A DNA stretch of 64,000 nt from Vibrio methylphosphonaticus (GTDB lineage Bacteria; Pseudomonadota; Gammaproteobacteria; Enterobacterales; Vibrionaceae), in the NCBI RefSeq assembly GCF_023634655.1, contig NZ_JAMKMS010000020.1, forward strand, positions 1 through 64,000. Reading direction: 5' to 3'. Below the pieces are notes generated by a model, which searched no databases, was not told where the DNA came from, and was given only the letters and a program-made list of their open reading frames with translations. Below, piece after piece: positions 27,584 through 36,076 of this stretch. Position 1 is the stretch's first letter. Each line of letters starts with the position of its first letter. The translations under genes and the position numbers were made by a program.

Positions 27584-28153
27584 ATGAAATCAACGTTTGT
27601 CAAAATTAGCGCAGCTGCATTTTCTCTTTTTCCAGTCGTCGCGCTGGCTCACCCAGGTCATGATTCAATGGCGTTCACGAGTGGTTTGACACACCCTATC
27701 ACTGGTATTGACCATCTTATTATGTTGGTTGCTTTTGGCTTACTTGTTGGCTGCTTAACGATCACCAAGAAACAAAAACTAGGCTTATTGGCGAGCGCGT
27801 TAATCACTCTTATGGTTGGATTACTGGCGGGTTCCGTCTTTGGCTTAGCGTCGGGTGTTGAATTGGCGATAGTTGCGTCTTTATTTGTGGTGAGTTTAGC
27901 CATCTGGCAAGTATTTGGTGCGTCACAGCGTATGGTGAAGTTGGCCGTAGGGTTTTGTATTGGCATGATGTTTTTCCACGGGTACGCGCACGGTGTTGAG
28001 GCCCAAGGGACGTTAGGTCAATTTTCTTTGGGAATGGCGATTGGAGCAAGCGCATTGATGGTGATTGGGACTCAATTGGGACAAGCGTTAGCATCACGTT
28101 GGATGTCCGTAGGTGTGGCAGCGGCGAGTTCATTGTTCTTGATGGCTGCTTAA
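27584..28153 (+). CDS. HupE/UreJ-family nickel permease
   Basis: A 189-residue membrane protein. The N-terminal signal sequence ends before ALAHPGHD, a mature start with metal-binding His. The HupE signature HPITGIDHLIMLVAFGLLVG is followed by about six membrane segments. A second His motif, FFHGYAHGVE, lies in the fifth. HupE/UreJ proteins take up nickel for urease or hydrogenase. Its position between ureE and ureF supports nickel for this urease. Confidence 0.92.
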   Translation: MKSTFVKISAAAFSLFPVVALAHPGHDSMAFTSGLTHPITGIDHLIMLVAFGLLVGCLTITKKQKLGLLASALITLMVGLLAGSVFGLASGVELAIVASLFVVSLAIWQVFGASQRMVKLAVGFCIGMMFFHGYAHGVEAQGTLGQFSLGMAIGASALMVIGTQLGQALASRWMSVGVAAASSLFLMAA

Positions 28154-28156
28154 TGT

Positions 28157-28849
28157 ATGCCGATTAGCGCTGAGATTGACAATGACGTGTCAACCTATCG
28201 ACTGTTTCAACTTATCAGTCCATCTTTGCCTATTGGCGGGTTTACTTACTCACAGGGTTTGGAATGGGCGGTAGAGGCAACATGGGTGACGAACCGAACA
28301 TCCATGGAGGAGTGGCTCGGCAACATGTTGTTTAGCAGCGTTGCGACGCTTGAGTTGCCGATTATCGATAGGCTGTATGACGCAGTTCGAGCAAAGGATA
28401 CGGCTCAAATTCAGAAGCTTTCTCAGATGCTCCATAGCAGCCGAGAGACGAAAGAGCTCAGAGCAGAGGAAAAGCAGCGCGGGTTAGCACTCAATACGCT
28501 ACTTAAACGGCTTGAAATTCAGGTCGATGGGGTCGAATTAAGCGATTACCCTGCTAATCAACTCCTTGGATTGTGTGTCGCTGCGGTGCATTGGAATATC
28601 GATTTAATGGCCTTAAAAAAAGGCTACCTGTGGAGCTGGGCGGAGAATTTAGTGATGGCTGGCGTTAAGTTGGTACCTCTTGGTCAGACGGATGGTCAGA
28701 TTGCATTAATCAATCTATCCGATCAATTCACTAAAGCTTTACGGATTGCCGAGCAAACAGAAGACTGGATGATTGGCAGTTTTACGCCATCTGTGTCCAT
28801 TGCCAGCAGTCTGCATGAAACACAATATACCCGGCTTTTTCGTTCTTAA
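28157..28849 (+). CDS. ureF: Urease accessory protein UreF
   Basis: A 230-residue all-helical protein with the UreF opening LFQLISPSLPIGGFTYSQGLEWAVE and the conserved SRETKELRAEEKQRG region. UreF bridges UreD and UreG and checks GTP hydrolysis during nickel insertion. It starts three bases after hupE, so it depends on translation of that gene. Its own ribosome site is weak. Confidence 0.94.
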   Translation: MPISAEIDNDVSTYRLFQLISPSLPIGGFTYSQGLEWAVEATWVTNRTSMEEWLGNMLFSSVATLELPIIDRLYDAVRAKDTAQIQKLSQMLHSSRETKELRAEEKQRGLALNTLLKRLEIQVDGVELSDYPANQLLGLCVAAVHWNIDLMALKKGYLWSWAENLVMAGVKLVPLGQTDGQIALINLSDQFTKALRIAEQTEDWMIGSFTPSVSIASSLHETQYTRLFRS

Positions 28850-28888
28850 TGAAAAACAGCGAAACAAGATGATGATATAGGAAATACT

Positions 28889-29509
28889 ATGGAAAGTTAC
28901 AAACAACCGTTACGAATTGGCATTGGGGGTCCAGTAGGATCCGGTAAAACGGCGTTGTTGGAAGTCTTGTGTAAAGCAATTCGCGACAAGCTCAATATCG
29001 CGGTCGTTACCAATGATATTTATACTCAAGAGGACGCCAAGATCCTTACCCGAGCAGAAGCACTTGAGCCAGATAGAATCATCGGCGTAGAAACGGGAGG
29101 CTGTCCTCACACCGCTATTCGTGAAGATGCTTCAATGAACCTGGCTGCCGTAGAAGAGCTCGCTAAGCTGCATAAAAATCTTGATGTTGTCTTTGTAGAA
29201 AGCGGCGGTGATAACCTAAGCGCCACTTTTAGCCCTGAATTAGCGGACTTAACTATTTATGTCATTGATGTAGCCGAGGGTGAAAAAATTCCTCGTAAAG
29301 GCGGCCCCGGTATTACTCGCTCGGATCTACTTGTCATCAATAAGATCGACCTTGCACCCTATGTGGGAGCGTCACTAGAAGTGATGGAACAAGATACGCA
29401 AAGGATGCGTCCAACCAAACCGTATGTGTTTACTAACCTGAAAGAGAGTCAGGGGCTCGATGTCATTATCGACTTCATTTTGACTCAAGGTATGCTCGAG
29501 TTTCATTAG
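28889..29509 (+). CDS. ureG: Urease accessory GTPase UreG
   Basis: A 206-residue SIMIBI GTPase. It has a P-loop at IGIGGPVGSGKTALLE, the metal-binding Cys-Pro-His in ETGGCPHTAIRED, VFVESGGDNLSATFSPEL, and the guanine motif NKID. It hydrolyses GTP to load nickel into urease. It is the last gene of the operon, and a long stem-loop containing a heptamer repeat follows its stop. Confidence 0.97.
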   Translation: MESYKQPLRIGIGGPVGSGKTALLEVLCKAIRDKLNIAVVTNDIYTQEDAKILTRAEALEPDRIIGVETGGCPHTAIREDASMNLAAVEELAKLHKNLDVVFVESGGDNLSATFSPELADLTIYVIDVAEGEKIPRKGGPGITRSDLLVINKIDLAPYVGASLEVMEQDTQRMRPTKPYVFTNLKESQGLDVIIDFILTQGMLEFH

Positions 29510-29519
29510 GCTTGATGAT

Positions 29520-29567
29520 AGCCATGGTTAACGGTTAACGGTTAACGGTTAACGGTTAACCATGGCT
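29520..29567 (+). repeat. Five GGTTAAC heptamers inside a long inverted repeat after ureG
   Basis: Five perfect copies of GGTTAAC (29526-29560) are enclosed by AGCCATGGTTAAC on the left and GTTAACCATGGCT on the right, which are perfect 13-bp complements. The RNA can form a strong hairpin, and GTTAAC inside each unit is itself a palindrome. There is no T-run, so it may act as a processing or stabilising stem rather than an intrinsic terminator. Confidence 0.93.
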
Positions 29568-29603
29568 TGGTTTAATGACATCAGAGAATACAGAAAGCGT
29601 TGG

Positions 29604-30062
29604 CTATGCTGATGGGTTTTGCTTGGCATTAATACTGGCGTAGGTATGCAGGAGTTCAGTAAGGATTTTTACCCAACCGAAGGCTTCAACGGGAGGATCA
29701 ATGAGAAGTTTCTCAACGTGCTCACAATGCGTTTCCAGCGTAATAGCCTGCTCCAAATTAAATGAGATGGCATAAAAGTGCCAAAGCACCAATCGTGTCA
29801 TTCGCTCACTGTTTTGTTTCGCATTTTCAGAATCATCAAAGGCTTGCTGGATCTCACATAACGCAATCGCCGTCATACGAAGCGTTGCATCCAACCGTGC
29901 CGACATCATACGCTCTTCACTGTCGACTTCTTCTTGTTCAAAAGTGAACAGCTCACTCATGACTTCTTCAGGTACCATCTTACTGATCATTCGCATACTG
30001 AACTCTTCTAGTTCATGGCGTGGCATGGTGACAAGACAATTAAAGGTGTAATCACGAAGCAT
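29604..30062 (-). CDS. Hypothetical 152-residue cytoplasmic helical protein
   Basis: The predicted protein is mostly helical and acidic, with no signal peptide or membrane segment. Notable parts are ELFTFEQEEVDSEERMM and EIQQAFDDSENAKQNSERMT, with His/Cys in LETHCEHVEKLL. It lies alone, convergent with ureG and downstream of rhlE on the same strand but past the rhlE terminator. I do not recognise a family. It is accepted as a gene for its length and sensible composition. Confidence 0.65.
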   Translation of the reverse strand: MLRDYTFNCLVTMPRHELEEFSMRMISKMVPEEVMSELFTFEQEEVDSEERMMSARLDATLRMTAIALCEIQQAFDDSENAKQNSERMTRLVLWHFYAISFNLEQAITLETHCEHVEKLLIDPPVEAFGWVKILTELLHTYASINAKQNPSA

Positions 30063-30130
30063 AAGATAGTCGCTCTAGTTTGCTGTTAAGTGGGTTAGGG
30101 TTATAAAGCTAGTGGACGTTCACTGGCGTT

Positions 30131-30161
30131 AAAAAACAAAGACCCAGCGATGAGCTAGGTC
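30131..30161 (-). terminator. Intrinsic terminator of rhlE
   Basis: Read on the minus strand, GACCTAGC and GCTGGGTC pair around a short loop and are followed by TTTGTTTTTT. It lies 60 bp past the rhlE stop. Confidence 0.7.
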
Positions 30162-30220
30162 ATGTTAACGATTCATCGACGACGAATTAGGATAAGAAAA
30201 CCTAACGAAATCGTGCCGAA

Positions 30221-31516
30221 TTATCCTTTTAAACGGGTCGTTTTATTTGATTTATTTTTAATCGCACGAGCAAAGCGAAGACGACGTTCAGCTGAGCTTT
30301 GCTCGTCTGAATTATTAGTGCGGCCTTGGCGGTCTTTAAAGGCGGGTTTGCTCTGCATCTTAGTTAAAAGTGCATCACGACTGGCTGGTTCATAACCCGC
30401 CAATTGAATGCGTTTGATTCGTTGCTGAATCAACTTTTCAACTTGAACTAGCGTGAGTTCTTCCTCACGGCTAACAAATGAAACTGCGTGACCTTGTTGC
30501 CCTGCGCGCCCTGTACGACCGATGCGGTGTACGTAGTCTTCCGCAAGGAACGGCATATCGTAGTTCACTACATGTGGCAAACCTTGGATATCTAAACCGC
30601 GAGCAGCAACTTCCGTGGCTACCATGACACGTGCTTTACCTGATTTAAATTCATCCAACGCACGGCGACGTGCGCTCTGAGCTTTATCACCATGGCAAAG
30701 TACCGCATTGATACCGTCAAGTTTGAGCTCTTTTACTACTTCATTAGCGGTTTCTTTGTAGTTCACAAAAACCAACACTTGTTGCCAGTTCTTGCGACCA
30801 ATCAACTCAGACAGCAGTTCGCGTTTACGATCTTCGTCAACAGGGTAAACAACATGCGCAACGGTGTCGGCGGTTGAGTTTTCTGCGTTAACGATAATAC
30901 GTTTTGGCTTACGCAATAAGTCTTGCGCCAATGCGTTCATTTGTGGGGATGACGTTGCAGAGAAAAGCATGGTTTGTGGGTGCTGAGCAATGCCATTCAT
31001 GATGGTACGAATTGCACTAATAAAGCCCATATCTAGCATGCGGTCGGCTTCATCAAAAACCAAAAATTCAAGGCTAGCAAAACTAATGTTACCCAGTTCA
31101 AGGTGCTCGATTAAGCGACCTGGCGTAGCAACAAGGATGTCTACACCGGCGCTAAGCTTACGTTCTTGAGATGACATTTTTGCCCCACCAAAAACGGCAG
31201 CGACAGAGATATCAACGTATTTGGTGTAGTTCTCAATGTTATGTGCGATTTGGTCAACAAGCTCACGCGTCGGTGCAAGAATCAAAGCACGCACTTGTGC
31301 TCGGCGGCGTGATTGTGGCTGCTCAACCATTTGCTGAATAATAGGCAAAGAAAATGCAGCTGTTTTACCTGTACCAGTTTGTGCATGTGCAAGGATATCG
31401 GCACCACGACGAGCGTGCGGGATAGCCTGTTGTTGAACGGGCGTGAGTTTTTCATAACCACACTCAGTTAGTGCGCGCACAATATCAGCTGAAAAACCTT
31501 GTGATAAAAATGACAT
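30221..31516 (-). CDS. rhlE: ATP-dependent DEAD-box RNA helicase RhlE
   Basis: A 431-residue DEAD-box helicase with all core motifs: the Q motif (GYEKLTPVQQQAIP), Walker A AQTGTGKTAAF, PTRELVDQI, VFDEADRMLDMGF, the FSATSS motif III and HRIGRTGRAG motif VI. The C-terminal 50 residues are a basic, Arg/Lys-rich tail that helps RNA binding. RhlE acts in ribosome maturation and RNA turnover, often in the cold. It is a single-gene unit. Confidence 0.94.
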   Translation of the reverse strand: MSFLSQGFSADIVRALTECGYEKLTPVQQQAIPHARRGADILAHAQTGTGKTAAFSLPIIQQMVEQPQSRRRAQVRALILAPTRELVDQIAHNIENYTKYVDISVAAVFGGAKMSSQERKLSAGVDILVATPGRLIEHLELGNISFASLEFLVFDEADRMLDMGFISAIRTIMNGIAQHPQTMLFSATSSPQMNALAQDLLRKPKRIIVNAENSTADTVAHVVYPVDEDRKRELLSELIGRKNWQQVLVFVNYKETANEVVKELKLDGINAVLCHGDKAQSARRRALDEFKSGKARVMVATEVAARGLDIQGLPHVVNYDMPFLAEDYVHRIGRTGRAGQQGHAVSFVSREEELTLVQVEKLIQQRIKRIQLAGYEPASRDALLTKMQSKPAFKDRQGRTNNSDEQSSAERRLRFARAIKNKSNKTTRLKG

Positions 31517-31809
31517 TCTTTGTTCCTAAAAGCAGTGGCTGTTTTGGGTGCTTTTCAACACTAAAAAGTAGCAAACAGCGGCTGACCAAAAATACGGTCG
31601 CTGATTATAGAGGAATAATCAGTACCTGTGGTGACTAATTTTAGGTGTTGGCGTAAATTTGTACAATGAAAGGTGTCGGAAGGCAATAAAGTGTGTTCAT
31701 CTCCAATAAAGATGGAGAGCTTTTGGTTGTATCAAGTCGGATGGGGGAGATGATGCATCTCTGCCACGAAATGTGTTTAGGCAAGAGTCTCTTTTAATAA
31801 GAAAAAAAT
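31517..31809. other. Intergenic region between rhlE and an IS remnant
   Basis: It contains the upstream region of rhlE and no gene that I can see. The boundary with the transposase remnant is not sharp. Confidence 0.4.
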
Positions 31810-32190
31810 CTTGAGCGAACAAGTTCGAAGCAATGGTCATTTTATGCCTACTGTCAGTATAGATTTAAACTTGCGTACTGCTTTCGGTAATAAATCTTAA
31901 CGCTTCATGCTTGCAGCGATCGTCTTCACATTATGGTTATCATCGCTATCAGCCAGTTCTTTCTGAATACGTCTTGAACCACCTCGTTCTCAACTAAGCT
32001 CAAAGGCTTCTTTGACTTTGGTATCAAGCTGTTGGTGTACGGTCTCGCGTTGATACTCCTTGCGACGATTCTCAACCTAATAATAAAACCCACTTCGCGA
32101 AATAGATCGTGGTCTTTGTTACGATTTCTGGCTCCTCAGCTTGTCGCGCTGTCAACTGCCTTAAAGCTTAGCGACTTCAACGGCTACTTC
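31810..32190 (-). pseudogene. IS3-family transposase remnant (OrfA end plus OrfB start)
   Basis: Conceptual translation of the minus strand with stops and a frame change gives three parts of an IS3-family transposase. They are an OrfA tail (VTKTTIYFAK), an OrfB start (KVKEAFELS, stop, ERGGSRRIQKELADS, then VKTIAASMKR, stop) and IASNLFAQDF further on. The DDE catalytic core is missing, so it cannot move. No terminal repeats were found. It lies between rhlE and the PTS operon and may mark an old rearrangement. Confidence 0.75.
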
Positions 32191-32416
32191 CAGTTAATAG
32201 GGTTAGGAGTTGAAGACCATTCAGAATCGGATTTGCATCAAGCGAGCCTTTTGAAGTTCGTAATGAGGTTTGTTCAAGTGTTGTTTAAAAGCCATTTTGA
32301 TTAATGTGTATAGCGTTGCCAAGTGTCTACTAATTTACAGATAGCTTGAGAAAAAATAATAGACTTTCTTAAAGCGTATAAATCAAAATAATCAGGACTG
32401 GCTGTGCTCATAGTAA
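32191..32416. other. Intergenic region with no gene seen
   Basis: The sequence runs between the IS remnant and the PTS operon terminator. Possible further decayed IS sequence cannot be excluded. Confidence 0.35.
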
Positions 32417-32453
32417 AAAAACAGTCATACCAAAGATGGGATTGACTGTTTTT
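32417..32453 (-). terminator. Intrinsic terminator of the PTS operon
   Basis: AAAAACAGTCA (32417-32427) and TGACTGTTTTT (32443-32453) form perfect 11-bp arms. On the minus strand the stem ends in a T-run, suiting the leftward operon. Confidence 0.8.
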
Positions 32454-32479
32454 ATATTGGAATAAGGCGCTGACCGAAG

Positions 32480-33052
32480 CTATCTCGTCAAAGGCATACC
32501 TACTAACGAGGACTCTTGTAACGCTCTAGGTCTGCCAGCAAGGGAAGTAAGTACTCCTTGTACGTCACCTCCTGTATCTTGATACACATAATAAACCTCT
32601 CCAATATTCATTGGCGACGCCCTTTCTGCCAGCGTCATTAATTCAGGAATGTATTCTTCGCCTGGATGACCTTCTTTACGAATGGACAATCGCGAACGGT
32701 ATCTATCAGCCACCAATTCAGGAGAAATACTATTCCAGACTTCGATTATTTCAACTACATCGGATTGCCTAACATAGCTCTCTAGCAATTCTTTGGATTG
32801 AAAGCCAAACCACGCATCAATTACATATACGCAATCATCTGGAGCACTAGCGACGGTGTCCCAAATTACCTTGTAAGCCGCTTTTCCTAGTGCTCGGTTA
32901 AACTCACGGTCAATGTCGACATGTAGACCCATAAATGGCTCTTTGATGGTATCAATAGAGAGATAAGGCCACCCGAAGTGCTTTGCTATCTTAGATGCTA
33001 CGGTACTTTTCCCCGAAGCGGGGATTCCATTCACTATGATGACTTTCTTCAT
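32480..33052 (-). CDS. P-loop kinase/AAA-type ATPase of the PTS operon
   Basis: A 190-residue P-loop protein that begins MKKVIIVNGIPASGKSTVAS, the Walker A of small-molecule kinases such as gluconate, shikimate and adenylate kinases. An Asp after the second strand (YVIDAWFGF) could serve as Walker B, and the R-x-R segment VADRYRSRLSIRKEGHPG resembles a lid. Its start overlaps the EIIA stop by ATGA, so it is translated with the transporter. A sugar or sugar-acid kinase is a reasonable guess, and the substrate is unknown. It is the last gene of the operon. Confidence 0.72.
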   Translation of the reverse strand: MKKVIIVNGIPASGKSTVASKIAKHFGWPYLSIDTIKEPFMGLHVDIDREFNRALGKAAYKVIWDTVASAPDDCVYVIDAWFGFQSKELLESYVRQSDVVEIIEVWNSISPELVADRYRSRLSIRKEGHPGEEYIPELMTLAERASPMNIGEVYYVYQDTGGDVQGVLTSLAGRPRALQESSLVGMPLTR

Positions 33053-33486
33053 AATAGGGCTAGAACCTCTTCTTTTACTTTGGCTGAAGCTATCTGATCT
33101 CGTACCGACGGTTCCATTAATGCTTCAAAGATGGGCTTTAAGCCTTCTTCGATATGACTATGATTATCGATTGCGGAGAGCATGATAATGATATTGACAT
33201 CAGGACTACCGTTTATTGAAATCGGGTTCTTCAATGTTACTAGGCTAAAACCGAGTTTATTTGCTCCCTCTTCTGGCCTTGCATGAGGCAAAGCAAATTT
33301 TTCATCTTCGAAGACGTAGTATGCACCCACCTCCTTTGTACCAGTAATGATTGCATCTAAATACTCTGGTGAGATAGTGCCATTCGTGACAAGAGGAATG
33401 GCGGCTACTTGCAGCGCCTTTTCCCAATCCGGCTCATCGATTTGAAGTTGTACCGCATCCGCCTCTGATAATAGTTTCTTAAGCAT
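33049..33486 (-). CDS. PTS EIIA component (fructose/mannitol/ascorbate type)
   Basis: A 145-residue EIIA of the PTS_EIIA_2 fold. The phosphorylated His lies in FALPHARPEEGANKLG, with the second-shell region IIIMLSAIDNHSHIE. ATG 33486 has GGAGG five bases upstream. An in-frame TTG at 33498 would overlap that ribosome site and is rejected. It receives phosphate from HPr and passes it to the EIIB at 36141. EIIA is separated from EIIB and EIIC by two genes, unlike standard ulaABC order. Confidence 0.9.
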   Translation of the reverse strand: MLKKLLSEADAVQLQIDEPDWEKALQVAAIPLVTNGTISPEYLDAIITGTKEVGAYYVFEDEKFALPHARPEEGANKLGFSLVTLKNPISINGSPDVNIIIMLSAIDNHSHIEEGLKPIFEALMEPSVRDQIASAKVKEEVLALL

Positions 33487-33498
33487 CCCCACCTCCAA

Positions 33499-33765
33499 TC
33501 AAAAATTCGTTCTAGCCATATTTCGTAATTCATTCATTCGGGTAAATACATCATTCACTCTACCCCGATACGTTGGTGCTTGAGCAAATACCGAAGCAGC
33601 CTTGCTGTATTTCGCAACGAGGTCTTGTTGAACCTGTACATTTGAAGTATCGCATTCAAGAATGGCTTCTAACTTCTTAATATCTTCATCAAGCTCTGTA
33701 GCTTGCGTTTCATCAACTGGTACTACTTGATTATTACGGCCAAATAGTTTGGAGAATATACCCAT
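33499..33765 (-). CDS. 88-residue protein of unknown function in the PTS operon
   Basis: A small soluble protein starting MGIFSKLFGRNNQVVPVDE with a strong AGGAGG five bases upstream. The N-terminal amphipathic stretch (IFSKLFG) could touch a membrane or a partner. The rest is predicted helical (DEDIKKLEAILE, then VNDVFTRMNELRNMA). It has no signal peptide. I recognise no family. Its place between aldolase and EIIA, with a good ribosome site and a stem-loop just upstream, suggests an accessory or regulatory subunit of this pathway. Confidence 0.75.
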   Translation of the reverse strand: MGIFSKLFGRNNQVVPVDETQATELDEDIKKLEAILECDTSNVQVQQDLVAKYSKAASVFAQAPTYRGRVNDVFTRMNELRNMARTNF

Positions 33766-33781
33766 TTTTTACCTCCTAAAT

Positions 33782-33805
33782 GCCCTGCTGGTTTCCCAGC
33801 AGGGC
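33782..33805 (-). promoter_or_regulatory. Strong intercistronic stem-loop after the aldolase gene
   Basis: GCCCTGCTGG-TTTC-CCAGCAGGGC is a perfect 10-bp GC-rich stem with a tetraloop between the aldolase stop and the 88-residue gene. It lacks a T-run and is more likely an RNA-stabilising or processing element than a full terminator. Confidence 0.75.
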
Positions 33806-33812
33806 CATATGA

Positions 33813-34652
33813 CTATTGGAAAAGACGAATCTTCTCTGCAATCACTTGACGCACAGCACTACGAGCAGGAATAAAGAATTTGCGTACAGAATCATTTACT
33901 TTGCCACTCGCATGAGTGTCTTGGCACTGTTTAACCCATTGAACGTTCATCTCCGTGCCGACGTTTACTTTATCCATACCATTGCGAACAACGAATCGCA
34001 TATCTTCATCCGATACGCCTGTACCGCCATGAAGCACTAAAGACATTTTGGTCTTTTCAGCTAATTCTATTAGTAGGTCATGCTGAATATTGGTTTTTGC
34101 CGTATATGAACCATGAACAGTACCAATACTGACCGCTAACATATCGACTTTAGACTTCTCTACAAACTCAAGCGCGTCAGAGACTTTTGTAAATGCAATG
34201 TCTTCATCGGCAACTTGTTTACCATCTTCTGCTCCTCCGATCGCACCGAGTTCTGCTTCTACGCTCACATTTTTAGGATGTGCGTAGTCAATAATAATAT
34301 TGGTATTAGCGATGTTTTCAGCTAGTGGTAGGTGAGAACCGTCGTACATTACACTCGTGAAACCTTTATCAATCGCGAGTTTTATATCATCAATATTTGA
34401 GCAATGGTCTAAATGAAGACATGTAGGGACATCATGTTCCTTAGCCAAGGCGACAATTGACGCCACCAACAAGTCATACCCAAGATACTGAGCCGTACCC
34501 GTTGAAATTTGAATCATTAATGGTGAGTTTGTATCCATTGCGGCTTCAAAATACGCGGGCAACATCTCAATACAGTGAAGATTGAATGAACCTACAGCAT
34601 TGAATCCGCGCTCTTTTGCAATGACTTCTAGTTGTTTAAAATTATGCAGCAT
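33813..34652 (-). CDS. Class II (zinc) ketose-bisphosphate aldolase
   Basis: A 279-residue aldolase of the GatY/KbaY/FbaA fold. It has zinc-site His in CLHLDHCSNIDDIKLAI, VEAELGAIGG, His in SIGTVHGSYT, and LVLHGGTGVSDEDMRFVVRN followed by KVNVGTEMN. The family cleaves fructose- or tagatose-1,6-bisphosphate and related sugar bisphosphates to DHAP and an aldehyde. It overlaps the EIIC gene by 11 bases, so the pair is coupled. With the PFK-like kinase in the same operon, it most likely cleaves the bisphosphate that kinase makes. The sugar identity is unresolved. Confidence 0.92.
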   Translation of the reverse strand: MLHNFKQLEVIAKERGFNAVGSFNLHCIEMLPAYFEAAMDTNSPLMIQISTGTAQYLGYDLLVASIVALAKEHDVPTCLHLDHCSNIDDIKLAIDKGFTSVMYDGSHLPLAENIANTNIIIDYAHPKNVSVEAELGAIGGAEDGKQVADEDIAFTKVSDALEFVEKSKVDMLAVSIGTVHGSYTAKTNIQHDLLIELAEKTKMSLVLHGGTGVSDEDMRFVVRNGMDKVNVGTEMNVQWVKQCQDTHASGKVNDSVRKFFIPARSAVRQVIAEKIRLFQ

Positions 34653-36015
34653 TGTTTAACTCCGCTTGTTCAGATTTTTCAGTTTTAAGACTTTTATTTA
34701 CATACCAAGTGATTGCCGCCGCAAAGCCTACGAAGCTTGCTACGAATAACCAGTTGCCGTTGAATGCGTGCCCCAAAAGGAGCCCTGATGCGATTACGTC
34801 TGAATCACTAAACGTCACTCCTACGAAGCCGTAAGTCTCTAGTAGTGGGATTAGAATTGCAGGTAAGAAAGTGATGAATAGACCGTGAACTACACCGCCG
34901 ATGACTGCACCGCGACGGCCACCCATGGCATTACCAAAAATACCCGCAGTTCCACCCGCGAAGAAGTTAGTCAGTAGACCTGGCAGTATCATCGCTAACC
35001 CAAACATCGGGAACAGCAACATACCGATCACCGAACCTACAGTTGTTGATAGGAAACCCAGAATTACAGCGTTAGGCGCATAAGGGAATAAAACTGGACA
35101 ATCCAAAGCAGGCTTTGCGTTTGGTACTAGGCGCATTGCGATACCTTGGAAAGCTGGTACTAATTCTTGCAACAATAGACGCACACCTGAGTACAGCACG
35201 AACACGCCCGCAGTAAACACGATTGCTTGCATAAAAGAGTACATCAAGTAGTTCATGCCACCACTGTACTGAGCAATGTATTCCGGACCTGCCGCAATTG
35301 CTGGGATCAGGAACATTGGTACCATCACTACAGCCATCGACAGGTAGGTATCACTCAAAAACGCAAAAGCTTTTGGAAGCTCAATTTCTTCTGTAGACTT
35401 CGATCCCTTACCAACGACCTTTGCGACAGCTGCTTGAACCATATAGCCAATCGTACAGAAGTGCCCAAGTGCAACATTGTCTGAACCAGTAATCTTGCGA
35501 ACTACTGGCTGAGCGATCGCAGGCATCGCAACGGCTAAAATGCCACCGAAGATACCTCCTGTTAATACTAGTGTTGCACCTGATAGACCGGCCTTATAAC
35601 AAATAACCGCGCCGATGGTAGACATCCATAACAGCGCTTGCCCTGTTAGGAATATGTACTTCCAAGGTGTGAATCGAGCAATGACGATATTCGTTGCGAA
35701 AATTACCATTAAGGTGAGAGCAACTTCCGTTCCAAGCGTTTGGTTTGCAATACCTGCAATAGCCGCTACATCAGTAATGTAACCCGTCATCCCAAACCCA
35801 GTCGTAAAGATGTTGTTCAGGTAAGTCAATGTATCAACAACGATGTTTATACCTGCCATCATTACCAAGAAACCGAGCATCGTTTTAAACGTTCCTTCGA
35901 TTACTTTACCGGTGGGCTTCTTTTGTAAAATGAGACCGAGCATTGCAATACACGCGATCAGTATCGAGGCCTGCCCCAATAAATCTTTTACTATAAATTC
36001 AAAAAACGTATTCAT
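34642..36015 (-). CDS. PTS EIIC component, ascorbate (UlaA/SgaT) family
   Basis: A 457-residue membrane protein with about 10-11 hydrophobic segments. It opens with a family-typical segment LLGQASILIACIAMLGLILQ and contains EVALTLMVIFATNIVIARFTPWKYIFLTG and LPGLLTNFFAGGTAGIFGNAMGGRRG, all UlaA-like. It imports and phosphorylates a sugar at the inner membrane with the EIIB and EIIA here. UlaA relatives carry ascorbate, but no UlaG lactonase or UlaD/E/F enzymes are in this operon, so ascorbate is not supported. Confidence 0.92.
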   Translation of the reverse strand: MNTFFEFIVKDLLGQASILIACIAMLGLILQKKPTGKVIEGTFKTMLGFLVMMAGINIVVDTLTYLNNIFTTGFGMTGYITDVAAIAGIANQTLGTEVALTLMVIFATNIVIARFTPWKYIFLTGQALLWMSTIGAVICYKAGLSGATLVLTGGIFGGILAVAMPAIAQPVVRKITGSDNVALGHFCTIGYMVQAAVAKVVGKGSKSTEEIELPKAFAFLSDTYLSMAVVMVPMFLIPAIAAGPEYIAQYSGGMNYLMYSFMQAIVFTAGVFVLYSGVRLLLQELVPAFQGIAMRLVPNAKPALDCPVLFPYAPNAVILGFLSTTVGSVIGMLLFPMFGLAMILPGLLTNFFAGGTAGIFGNAMGGRRGAVIGGVVHGLFITFLPAILIPLLETYGFVGVTFSDSDVIASGLLLGHAFNGNWLFVASFVGFAAAITWYVNKSLKTEKSEQAELNNAA

Positions 36016-36076
36016 AATTAATTTGATTCCATGTCAATGTTAATTAAATTATTTTCTTAAGGTGTAGAGGTACCTT

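Noticed and set aside
34642..36015. Ascorbate utilisation as the function of the PTS operon
   Set aside because: Only the EIIC, EIIB and EIIA family resembles Ula. UlaD, UlaE, UlaF and UlaG are absent, while an aldolase and a PFK-like kinase are present.
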